64,000 bases of DNA from Bacillota bacterium (GTDB taxonomy: Bacteria; Bacillota; Clostridia; Lachnospirales; Cellulosilyticaceae). The position numbers were made by a program, and so were the translations under genes. The notes under the pieces are model-generated. The model had not been told where the DNA came from. It made no database searches and saw only the letters and a list, made by a program, of their open reading frames with translations. Shown here piece after piece: positions 17,208 to 24,850 of the stretch. Positions within the stretch are counted from its first letter, which is position 1; each line of letters begins with the position of its first letter. Where the stretch lies: assembly GCA_023436395.1 (NCBI GenBank), contig JAEZJJ010000079.1, positions 23,073 through 87,072 of the forward strand, written 5' to 3'.

Positions 17208-18029
17208 TTAATTTTTACTCATCTCTATACTTAACCCTTTATATAATATCTGTTCTGCTTTATCAATTGCATATTTTAAAATATCTTCTGCTGCCCTAAG
17301 TCCACTGTGCTCAGTAATCCATATATGCTTTTGACATTCTCCTTCAATATAGGCTGCTTTAGGGACTAAACCATAATCTGCTTCATGTACCATTTGATAA
17401 TCCAAAATAGAATCACCAGCTGCTATTATAGGTCCATTATAAAAATTCTTTTCTATATATTGCATTGCTGAACACTTATTAATACACCTAGGATATAAAT
17501 AAATTTTCTTCCCATTAACCTTTATTTCCCATCCTTTAGGCTCAAAAGTTTTCTTAAATAAAGCCACTGCAAGTTCATCTATATTATTTCGCTCTCCAAT
17601 GATAAGCCATATTAACTCATCTGATTTATGATAGCTCTTAACAGGTTTTTGATAAGTATCTAAAAAGGCGCTTAATGCCTCTTCGTACCCTACAGAAAGT
17701 GCTTCTATTTCATCCTTGATATGTTTTGACCAGACTTCATCCTCTCTTCCTTTGTAAATAATAGTCCCTCCATTATTTACAACATACAGTTCAGGACAAA
17801 TCATCTCTTGAAATGCACTAATCCTTTTATACTGCATTTCATTCCTGGTTGTAATAGGCACAATAGGCATTAACCTATGAAGTTGTTTTAATAGGTTGAT
17901 TGCCTGTGTTGACATATAAGAAATATTTTTTCCCTCATAAGTTTCTACCAATTCGTAACTACATTCTGCCTGTTCTAAAAAAAGTTTTGAATAAATTAAT
18001 GTACGATCTAAATCTGATGCAAAAAACAT
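17208..18029 (-). CDS. HAD-superfamily phosphatase of the Ter biosynthetic module
   Basis: 273 aa. Motif I is FFASDLDRTLIYS (nucleophile DLDRT) and motif IV is IAAGDSILDYQMVHEAD; a small cap domain lies between. It is the last gene of a four-gene minus-strand operon (lyase, PRTase-TRSP, StiP-like, HAD) whose order matches the nucleoside-like-metabolite module described for Ter-dependent stress systems. In that model the HAD enzyme removes a phosphate from the PRTase product. The RBS is AGAGGTAAAGG. Confidence 0.88.
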   Translation of the reverse strand: MFFASDLDRTLIYSKLFLEQAECSYELVETYEGKNISYMSTQAINLLKQLHRLMPIVPITTRNEMQYKRISAFQEMICPELYVVNNGGTIIYKGREDEVWSKHIKDEIEALSVGYEEALSAFLDTYQKPVKSYHKSDELIWLIIGERNNIDELAVALFKKTFEPKGWEIKVNGKKIYLYPRCINKCSAMQYIEKNFYNGPIIAAGDSILDYQMVHEADYGLVPKAAYIEGECQKHIWITEHSGLRAAEDILKYAIDKAEQILYKGLSIEMSKN

Positions 18030-18052
18030 CCTTTACCTCTTTTCTCTAGTGA

Positions 18053-19174
18053 TTAAATGCCACTCATATCTTTAATTAAGCCACAACATGCATAACACAT
18101 GTCTCTATACTCTTCCACAGGTACCCCTCTATCCTTTGCTAACAGTAAAATATGTTTTAGATAGGGATTTGCTTTATCTTTTACAAGTACTTTCCAAGGT
18201 ACTCTTCTTAGTAAAACTCTTGTCGTCTCCCCTATACCAGGCTTTACACGATTAATACTGGAAATCTCAAAGTGTTTACGGATATTCTCTACACTTTGAG
18301 ATGCACTCCATTCTCCTTCTTCCTTACCTTGCAAATCTTCTTTTGTCATATGAAGCTCCTTAAAATATGAACTCACTTTGTCTACAAATGTATTAGACAC
18401 ATCAATCTCTTGCCATTCTTCATAGAACTTTGAACCATGAAAATCATATTCCCCTATTAAATCACTCTTTAAAAAGGTACGACTCATAAGCCCCGATACT
18501 GTTGAGTTGAGACACGCACTAGGCACAAGAAAGTCTTCTCTTGTCCCATATAAGGGAGTACATCCTCCTGGATCACATAGGACTGCCAAAGTATCATCTA
18601 ACACTACCCCATATTTTTCTTTAAACAGATTACATGACTGTTTTAAGGTGTTTCCTATTACACCTTTGCCTGTCCAACCATCTACAAATTGAATGTTTCC
18701 CTTTGGATAACTTTTAAGAATAAATAAAATCGCATTTTCATCTATTCCTCTGTCCCTAATAATAGATACACTATAATGAGGCACATCTACATTATACTGC
18801 TCTAATAAATAACGTTTAATCAGAACACCTACAGGGGTCCCTGCTCTTGCTAAAGAAACAATAATAGTTTCCTTACCTTTCTGTCTATAAATTAATTCTG
18901 CTACAACTGCTACATAGTAAGCAATTTCTTTTGCTGTTTCTTCTAAGGTTGTTTGAAATAATGTCATATACTCTGGCGTGGGCATATATTCTATAGGAAG
19001 CATTTCTGAATAATGCCCCCCATTCTGCATAACGTATTCACGCTCTAGATTATCTTTTTCTTTTACTAAACCATTGATATTCTTAAGTAAAAATATGCAA
19101 TCTTCTTTTTTATAACTGCCCATAGGGAGCGGCTCTTTGATATGGTTCGCTCTACTTAATCCTAACTCATTCAT
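18053..19174 (-). CDS. StiP/PRTase-like protein with C-terminal Pelota-like RNA-binding domain
   Basis: 373 aa. The ATG at 19174, with GGGAGGG upstream, is chosen over an upstream in-frame start inside the preceding gene, and it overlaps that gene's stop by 8 bases. Residues ~50-270 have VSLARAGTPVGVLIKRYL and IQFVDGWTGKGVIG, a phosphoribosyltransferase-like PRPP loop, and conserved Cys in LCDPGGCTPLYG and VPSACLNS. This matches the family called PRTase or cysteine protease StiP (PF11202). Residues ~295-373 (RVKPGIGETTRVLLRRVP...) resemble the Pelota/L7Ae RNA-binding fold (PF15608). It is a core component of the Ter biosynthetic module. Whether it is a transferase or a protease is debated. 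Confidence 0.87.
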   Translation of the reverse strand: MNELGLSRANHIKEPLPMGSYKKEDCIFLLKNINGLVKEKDNLEREYVMQNGGHYSEMLPIEYMPTPEYMTLFQTTLEETAKEIAYYVAVVAELIYRQKGKETIIVSLARAGTPVGVLIKRYLLEQYNVDVPHYSVSIIRDRGIDENAILFILKSYPKGNIQFVDGWTGKGVIGNTLKQSCNLFKEKYGVVLDDTLAVLCDPGGCTPLYGTREDFLVPSACLNSTVSGLMSRTFLKSDLIGEYDFHGSKFYEEWQEIDVSNTFVDKVSSYFKELHMTKEDLQGKEEGEWSASQSVENIRKHFEISSINRVKPGIGETTRVLLRRVPWKVLVKDKANPYLKHILLLAKDRGVPVEEYRDMCYACCGLIKDMSGI

Positions 19175-20615
19175 CGCTTCCCTCCCATTCATCATCACAA
19201 CAAATAAAATAGAGCTTCTTGATTCCTTTTTTCCCAAAAGCTTCTGCCATCATTTGTTTAAATTCAGGTTGTATATCTCTTTCAAAAAACCAAAAGGCTT
19301 CTTCATACTTATTTTCTTCTATATTATAAATATAGTTAATCACTGTTTCATCTTCTGGTCTTCTATAAGCTAATGCTACTCTTAAAGGATAATCTTCTCT
19401 TTGTAATGCTATAATAGGGCTACGTGTTGTGGATTGATAACAAATCCCTTCTCCCATGGCAGAAGCGATGACTGCAGGGATATAAATAAACTCTTCTGTT
19501 CCTATACAAAGGGTATTTTGAGAAGTTCTATATCTTGCTAAACTTTCACCAATTTGTAATAAACGTGCTTCATATTTCTTGTTTTCCAAAGCTGTAAGGC
19601 CAAACCGTCCACTAGCTTTCATATACTTGACATCTTTTTCTTTTCCATCGCCACCCTTAATCCCCTTGGTCATAAGGGTATCTATGCTAACATGGAGTGT
19701 CTCATACTCTCCTTCTACACCTATCTGATTTGTTGCATCCTCCACATCAAACCCATTTTCTCTTCTTTGCTCTGGGTATCTTAAAATTTCTTTCGTTTTT
19801 AGGGCTTCTTCAGATAAGGGTTTCAGTATATTAGGGGAAATCGTACCTTGCACGATGGATATAAATTCAATGGTTACACCCAGTTTCTGAGCAAGAAGGG
19901 CTGCCTTTTCTTGTTGTATTTCACTTCGCCAATCTAAAAGAGCAACAACGCTGTAAACCTTAGCTCCACTTTTTTCGTGTAAAGCTTCTATTAAATTCAA
20001 AGCCGTATTGCCTGTGGTAATTTCATCATCTACTAGTACAATATGTGAGAAGCGTTTAAAGAAAAGAGGATCCTGTGTATAACATTCATGTCCTGTAGCA
20101 TGAGAATGTTCCTCCTCAAACACAAAGGTAGGCTTTTCACTTATAATAGGTTCTCTAGTCGTATGAATAAAAGTTGCTTGATAATCAAAACCACTAAACA
20201 TACTATGCCCCAGTCCCGTTGCCGTTTCAGCAAAACCTATAAACAGTGTTTCCTGATTTAATGGATAGGTTATACTCAGTGCTTCTTCACAAGTTTTCTT
20301 GCAAAACATAGGGTCATTAAATAGCTTTAAGAGTCTTTCCTCTTGTAGACCTTTACCTGTTTGCTTTTTATAATAAGCTTCTGCTAGAAGTATACCTCCT
20401 AGTCTAACGATATAGGGATCAACGGCTAAATGCTTACCCAATATTTTACTTACAAATAAGAATAGGCGTTTTTTATTTTTTCTAACTGCTACTTCAAATA
20501 GACGGTTTAAAGGAATAGCTTCACTTGTTTCTTGTACATCAATATGTATCTCTAAGCAATCCAATGCTTTAAAAATAAATTCCTTAGAATAAGGCTGTGT
20601 AATCTTCATTTTCAT
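19167..20615 (-). CDS. Phosphoribosyltransferase with TRSP domain
   Basis: 482 aa. The N-terminal half (~1-270) is an orotate-type PRTase with the PRPP-binding loop FSHIVLVDDEITTGNTALN. The C-terminal half (~320-482) contains YQSTTRSPI, the motif that names the TRSP domain, together with GRFGLTALE upstream. This PRTase-TRSP fusion is specific to Ter operons and is proposed to build a nucleoside-like metabolite from PRPP. The gene overlaps the lyase gene by 32 bases at its start and the StiP-like gene by 8 bases at its end, so translation is coupled. The RBS GGAGTGATAA precedes the ATG. Confidence 0.9.
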   Translation of the reverse strand: MKMKITQPYSKEFIFKALDCLEIHIDVQETSEAIPLNRLFEVAVRKNKKRLFLFVSKILGKHLAVDPYIVRLGGILLAEAYYKKQTGKGLQEERLLKLFNDPMFCKKTCEEALSITYPLNQETLFIGFAETATGLGHSMFSGFDYQATFIHTTREPIISEKPTFVFEEEHSHATGHECYTQDPLFFKRFSHIVLVDDEITTGNTALNLIEALHEKSGAKVYSVVALLDWRSEIQQEKAALLAQKLGVTIEFISIVQGTISPNILKPLSEEALKTKEILRYPEQRRENGFDVEDATNQIGVEGEYETLHVSIDTLMTKGIKGGDGKEKDVKYMKASGRFGLTALENKKYEARLLQIGESLARYRTSQNTLCIGTEEFIYIPAVIASAMGEGICYQSTTRSPIIALQREDYPLRVALAYRRPEDETVINYIYNIEENKYEEAFWFFERDIQPEFKQMMAEAFGKKGIKKLYFICCDDEWEGSDE

Positions 20616-21744
20616 TTATCACTCCGTATATTTCAGCTTTAGCTAATATCTTCTTTGCCCAGTTTGTATGAGGCTTTGTTTCATTCATTTTATTGCCATC
20701 TCTACTTTTAATAGCACCATTTTCCTTACAACCTAGTATCTGTATTGCATCTTCATACTCTTCTCTTGTCACTACTTGTAAGGCATTTACTAAGCGAATA
20801 TGAGAAGGATGAATAATTGTCTTTCCGACTAATCCATTCACTTTATCTAATATTACTTCTTTAATAAGACCATCTTCCGCTTTATTTACAATTGCCTTAC
20901 GCGCCATACTACCTGCTTCACCGTATTTCATAAAAGGTGTCTGACGTAACTCAGGTTTTAACAATCTATTCTGTGTACTAAAAAATTCCCAAACTGGTCC
21001 TGAAACCACAAAACCATCTTCAGCTTGTCCAAAGTAATTTATAATTCGTGCCATACATTCTCTAATAACAGCCACATCATAAATAGTGGCATCTATACTT
21101 CTTCTAATGCCAAATATCCCTGTGAAATCAGTGGCACCTATTCTTATATTAAGTATAGACTCTCGGTATTTAGTCACTAAGTTCTTAATAGCTTGTAACT
21201 CTTCATAGCCTGTAGATAGATCGATAACTTCCTTGGTCTCAATAATTGGCATGGCATAAAGCTTTGTTCCAATTCTTTGAGCTGCCTCTTTGATCAGTAG
21301 CAGTTGTTCTTCACCTTCTATACTATTAAACTTAGGCAAATTAAATCCTGTTATCTGTTTAATAATGGTTTCATTTGCTAATATATTTTTTAATTGCTTC
21401 GTATGACGGGTACGTATAAATAATAGTGGTAAATCCTTCTCTGCTATAAGCCCTTTCTCCCTAGCTTGTCTCAATTTTTCAAATGTCTGTACTAAATTTC
21501 TCTCTGCTTCCTCAACCTGAGAATCTGCAATGCCATCTTCAAGACAAATCACTAATGTTGTTAAAGAAACATACTTTCTAGTTTCCAAATAATTGTAAAG
21601 CTTCTCATGAATTGCCGGAATATATAAGGCTGCTCCCAAAGCATAGCTAAGCTTTTCTCTTTCTGTATGCTTATAAAAAGCATTGGGTTGTTTAAAAAAT
21701 AACCGTTCTTTTTCCTCCATGTTTAAATGTTCATAGTGAAGCAT
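20584..21744 (-). CDS. HpcH/CitE-like C-C bond lyase of the Ter module
   Basis: 386 aa, a TIM-barrel lyase of the HpcH/HpaI/citrate-lyase beta superfamily (PF15617). It has LTTLVICLEDGIADSQVEEAE, where the metal/substrate Glu-Asp sit, RTRHTKQL with a catalytic Arg, ATDFTGIFGIRRS, and KTIIHPSHI near the C-terminus. It heads the minus-strand ter biosynthetic operon and would supply or cleave a carbon skeleton for the metabolite (inference from the published operon analysis). The start has AAGGTAAGGGG upstream. An extended -10 promoter lies 35-40 bases upstream. Confidence 0.9.
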   Translation of the reverse strand: MLHYEHLNMEEKERLFFKQPNAFYKHTEREKLSYALGAALYIPAIHEKLYNYLETRKYVSLTTLVICLEDGIADSQVEEAERNLVQTFEKLRQAREKGLIAEKDLPLLFIRTRHTKQLKNILANETIIKQITGFNLPKFNSIEGEEQLLLIKEAAQRIGTKLYAMPIIETKEVIDLSTGYEELQAIKNLVTKYRESILNIRIGATDFTGIFGIRRSIDATIYDVAVIRECMARIINYFGQAEDGFVVSGPVWEFFSTQNRLLKPELRQTPFMKYGEAGSMARKAIVNKAEDGLIKEVILDKVNGLVGKTIIHPSHIRLVNALQVVTREEYEDAIQILGCKENGAIKSRDGNKMNETKPHTNWAKKILAKAEIYGVINENEDYTALF

Positions 21745-21778
21745 TCCCCTTACCTTCTTTCTATATCTTAATGTATAT

Positions 21779-21784
21779 ATTATA
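21779..21784 (-). promoter_or_regulatory. Extended -10 element of the Ter biosynthetic operon
   Basis: TATAAT on the minus strand, preceded by ACTG, an extended -10 element. It lies between the terD terminator and the lyase gene. No convincing -35 element is visible, so an alternative or activator-dependent promoter is possible. Confidence 0.5.
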
Positions 21785-21890
21785 CAGTAATAATATGAAT
21801 TTTGTATATATTTCCATATTATTCCATTAAATTTTTCTTTATTTATTTCTTGCCATCAAGTATTCTCTAATATTTATAAATTAATCAAAA

Positions 21891-21944
21891 TAAAAAGACT
21901 CTTAAGCTATAGGTAGTAGAACTACTCTAGCCTAAAAGTCTTCT
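21891..21944 (-). terminator. Terminator after the terD cluster
   Basis: A long imperfect hairpin with an outer AAGACT/AGTCTT stem and an inner GGTAGTAGAACTACT palindrome has a T-run on the minus strand. It separates the terD transcript from the lyase-PRTase operon. Confidence 0.85.
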
Positions 21945-21970
21945 TAATTCACTACTGCATTAAGAAAGTC

Positions 21971-22552
21971 TTAGCCGATATTAATACCAAAATTATTGCA
22001 AAGGGCACCTAGGCCACCTTGATAGCCACTACCCACTGCATTAAACTTCCATTCACCATTATGACGGTACAGTTCCCCTACTACAATAGCTGTTTCAATA
22101 GAGAAATCTTCTCCTAAATCATAGCGAATAAGCTCTGTGCCAGCTGTTTCATCTAAAACACGGATATAGGCATTAGATACTTGGCCAAAATTTTGATTTC
22201 TTTGCATTGCTTCATGAATAGTTACAGTAAACGCAATTTTTTCAATACTAGCAGGTACAGTATCTAATTGTACTTTAATTTGTTCATCATCACCATCTCC
22301 TGCACCAGTTGTATTATCTCCTAAGTGTGTTACTGCTCCTGATGGATGACGTAAATTGTTATAGAATACAAAGTCTGCATCTGAAGTCACTTTCCCAGCC
22401 CCATTTGTTAAAAAAGCTGCTGTGTCTAAGTCAAAAGAAAATCCTCCATCATATTTGTTAGTATCCCAACCGAGCCCAACAATAATATTTTTAAGTCCTG
22501 GATTAGACTTTGTTAAATCTACCTTTTGTCCTTTTGCAAGTGTAATACCCAT
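21971..22552 (-). CDS. terD: TerD family protein 1
   Basis: 193 aa, typical TerD length. It begins MGITLAKGQKVDLTK and has GLGWDTNKY, FDLDTAAFL, the calcium-binding GAGDGDDEQI loop and the C-terminal RHNGEWKFNAVGSGYQGGL. TerD-domain proteins bind calcium and are proposed to assemble at the membrane in tellurite and envelope stress; Bacillus homologs are YceC/D/E. It is the third of three tandem paralogs, closest to the middle one. The RBS is GGAGGAAAAG. Expression is presumably from the promoter region upstream of 23.8 kb. Confidence 0.95.
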   Translation of the reverse strand: MGITLAKGQKVDLTKSNPGLKNIIVGLGWDTNKYDGGFSFDLDTAAFLTNGAGKVTSDADFVFYNNLRHPSGAVTHLGDNTTGAGDGDDEQIKVQLDTVPASIEKIAFTVTIHEAMQRNQNFGQVSNAYIRVLDETAGTELIRYDLGEDFSIETAIVVGELYRHNGEWKFNAVGSGYQGGLGALCNNFGINIG

Positions 22553-22577
22553 TTACTTTTCCTCCTTTAATTTGATC

Positions 22578-23156
22578 TTATACATCAAGTCCATAGTTTT
22601 TACAAAGCGCAGCAAGCCCACCTTGGAAACCACTACCTATAGCACTAAATTTCCATTCGCCACCGTTTCTATAAATTTCACATACGACGATAGCTGTTTC
22701 TATAGAGAAGTCTTCCCCTAAATCATAATGTAATACCTCTTCATTTGTGTCTGCATTTACAACACGTACATAAGCATTTGAAACTTGTCCAAAATTTTGA
22801 CCTCTTTCTAATGCTTCATGAATCGTTACAGTAATAGCCATTTTATCTACATCTACTGGCATCTTTGCAAATTCGAGAAGGATTTGTTCGTCATCCCCAT
22901 CTCCTTCACCTGTTCTATTATCCCCAGTATGAATAACTGCTTCATTTCTACTTTTTAAGTTATTATAGAAAATAAAGTCTTCATCATGATTTGTTCTACC
23001 ATTACTTCCTACTAAAAATACAGAGGCATCTAAATCAAAATCAAATCCCCCTGAGTACTTATTCGTATCCCAACCTAATCCTATAATCACTTTTTTCAAA
23101 GATGGATTACCTTTTGTAAGATCAATCTTTTGTCCTTTTACTAAATTAATTGCCAT
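22578..23156 (-). CDS. terD: TerD family protein 2
   Basis: 192 aa. The start is MAINLVKGQKIDLTKGNP, with FDFDLDASVFLV and the EGDGDDEQI calcium loop, and the C-terminus is NGGEWKFSAIGSGFQGGLAAL. The calcium-ligand acidic residues are all present. It lies 25 bases upstream of TerD1 and 19 bases downstream of TerD3 with no terminator between, so it belongs to one operon. The close similarity to TerD1 points to recent duplication. Confidence 0.95.
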   Translation of the reverse strand: MAINLVKGQKIDLTKGNPSLKKVIIGLGWDTNKYSGGFDFDLDASVFLVGSNGRTNHDEDFIFYNNLKSRNEAVIHTGDNRTGEGDGDDEQILLEFAKMPVDVDKMAITVTIHEALERGQNFGQVSNAYVRVVNADTNEEVLHYDLGEDFSIETAIVVCEIYRNGGEWKFSAIGSGFQGGLAALCKNYGLDV

Positions 23157-23175
23157 TTACCTTCACCCTTCACTC

Positions 23176-23778
23176 TTATACATATTTACTTACCATATTT
23201 TTAAGTGATTGATCATTTGTACCATTACCAACAGCAGCAAACTTCCATTCACCCTCATGTCTATAAACTTCTCCTACAATTAAAGCAGTGCTACCTTTGT
23301 AGTTATCCGTTAAATTAAAACGTACTAACTCTTGACTAGTTGCATGATCTACAATACGAATAAATGCATTTTGAATCATGCCAAAATCTTGTCTTCTACT
23401 AATACAATCATAAATATTAACTACAAATACTATTTTTTCAATTTGTGCTGGCACACTACCTAATTCAATAAAGATTTGTTCATCATCACCATCACCATCA
23501 CCTGTTAGGTTGTCCCCCATATGTTTAACACTTTTTGATGCATGAGTTAAATTTCCAAAATAGATAACATCTTTATTTGAAAGTAGTTTATCTCCTGCAC
23601 CTAATAAGATGGCTGAAGCATCACAGTCAATATCTTTATTTCCCCCTCCAAATAAACTTCCAAGCAAGCCTTTTCCAGAGTTTACAGGATCCCAACCAAG
23701 ACCAACCATGATTTTATTTAATCCAGCATTACCTTTTGTTAAATCAATTTTTTGTCCTTTTACTAAATTTATTGCCAT
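23176..23778 (-). CDS. terD: TerD family protein 3 (divergent, Gly-rich insertion)
   Basis: 200 aa. It shares the MAINLVKGQKIDLTKGN start and GDGDGDDEQI loop with its neighbours. It differs by GKGLLGSLFGGGNKDIDCDAS replacing the FDFDLD region, a Gly/Leu-rich insertion resembling the YceE/TerZ branch, and by ending in SLKNMVSKYV without the SGxQGGL tail. It is first in the operon, with GAGGAGGAAAG upstream of the ATG. The AT-rich upstream region has a TATAAT at 23832-23837 on the minus strand and no clear -35. Confidence 0.94.
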   Translation of the reverse strand: MAINLVKGQKIDLTKGNAGLNKIMVGLGWDPVNSGKGLLGSLFGGGNKDIDCDASAILLGAGDKLLSNKDVIYFGNLTHASKSVKHMGDNLTGDGDGDDEQIFIELGSVPAQIEKIVFVVNIYDCISRRQDFGMIQNAFIRIVDHATSQELVRFNLTDNYKGSTALIVGEVYRHEGEWKFAAVGNGTNDQSLKNMVSKYV

Positions 23779-23831
23779 TTACTTTCCTCCTCGTTCTCCC
23801 TTTAATCATGTTTATAAAATATATTAATTGT

Positions 23832-23837
23832 ATTATA
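23832..23837 (-). promoter_or_regulatory. Candidate -10 of the terD operon
   Basis: GATATAAT on the minus strand, 54 bases upstream of the first terD start. No TTGACA-like element lies 16-18 bp upstream. The Bacillus yceC operon is driven by ECF and general-stress sigma factors (family knowledge), and something similar may apply here. The rest of 23779-24025 shows no gene I can support. Confidence 0.35.
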
Positions 23838-24025
23838 TCATATAATTACCTCTAGGCTAGAATGATTTTGTAAGATTATCTTATTTTATAACTGTAATGT
23901 TCTCTTAAAGTTTATCCTCTCAAATGATAAGAACGCGATACAATAGTTGAATAAAAAAGCGTTATAACTATAGCAAATATAAGGAGTAATTGATTTATGT
24001 CCCTCCTGGACAAAAAGAAGATAGG

Positions 24026-24850
24026 CTAAAATGCCACATCTTCTTCTTTTCCATCTTGAAATACTATTTTTATTTTTGTCTTTCCTTTTTCCATAGTCAC
24101 CTTTAGCCTACCTAATGGGATATCCTTTTTCTTACTAGTAGTCAGATAATCAAATCCAAAGTTAAGCCATTTGTACAAGGAGACTTGATAGGCTCCCCTA
24201 GATGTTTTCTCTAAAACAGCAATTTCATCTAATCCATCTCCCGTTAAATCTACAAAAACTAAATCAATGAGTTCATTATGAGACAAATAAGATCCCGTCC
24301 ATTTGCGTTCTATAAATAGGCCATTCCATGAGAAAAAGAATGGTCTATTTATAATTTCCTCATAATACCTTGTCTTTTTATATACACCTACAAACAGACT
24401 TGTTTCTTTCTCCTGTAGACGCCCTACTCGCAGCATAAAGGGCTGTACACTGGCTATGTTGTTTGTATACATTAACTTCGGCATGAGCACCTTGTCTTCT
24501 ACTGTTAACTCATAAAATTGTAGTTCCTTACCAAATTTTTTCCCTTCTATGCCTTGCTTTTCTTCATTTAAAGTAAGTAGTAATAGTTCCTCTTTACTAT
24601 CCCCATTTATATCATAAATGACCATATCAATAAATAGGTCCTCTAAAAGTTTTTTCTTCTCATGAGAACTGGTATTTTCTACATATAATCTATGCTCTTC
24701 TAGCGTCACTCTATATACTACATTTTCTAATAGCATATCAAAATGAATGTTTTGATCATCCCCATTTTTTTTACTCATTCCGTAACCAACTAACACGACT
24801 AAACATAATCCTATAATGAGATAAAGGCTTAGCCTCTTTTTAGTATTCAT
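24026..24850 (-). CDS. Membrane-anchored protein with FG-GAP/VCBS-like repeats
   Basis: 274 aa from the ATG at 24850, which overlaps the end of the DUF3160 gene by 11 bases; an in-frame ATG 48 bases upstream lies inside that gene. An N-terminal signal anchor (SLYLIIGLCLVVLVGYG) is followed by an exported domain with two calcium-type motifs, YDINGDSKEELLLL and VDLTGDGLDEIAVL. These are the D-x-x-G-D core of FG-GAP beta-propeller blades. The start has only a weak GGTGAG and is probably coupled to the upstream gene. Function is unknown; it is likely a surface partner of the DUF3160 lipoprotein. Confidence 0.7.
   Translation of the reverse strand: MNTKKRLSLYLIIGLCLVVLVGYGMSKKNGDDQNIHFDMLLENVVYRVTLEEHRLYVENTSSHEKKKLLEDLFIDMVIYDINGDSKEELLLLTLNEEKQGIEGKKFGKELQFYELTVEDKVLMPKLMYTNNIASVQPFMLRVGRLQEKETSLFVGVYKKTRYYEEIINRPFFFSWNGLFIERKWTGSYLSHNELIDLVFVDLTGDGLDEIAVLEKTSRGAYQVSLYKWLNFGFDYLTTSKKKDIPLGRLKVTMEKGKTKIKIVFQDGKEEDVAF

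Noticed and set aside
23997..24029. 10-aa frame MSLLDKKKIG with an AAGGAG site
   Set aside because: Good Shine-Dalgarno but only ten codons, no conserved feature and overlap with the end of the minus-strand gene. Could be a remnant, but not supportable.
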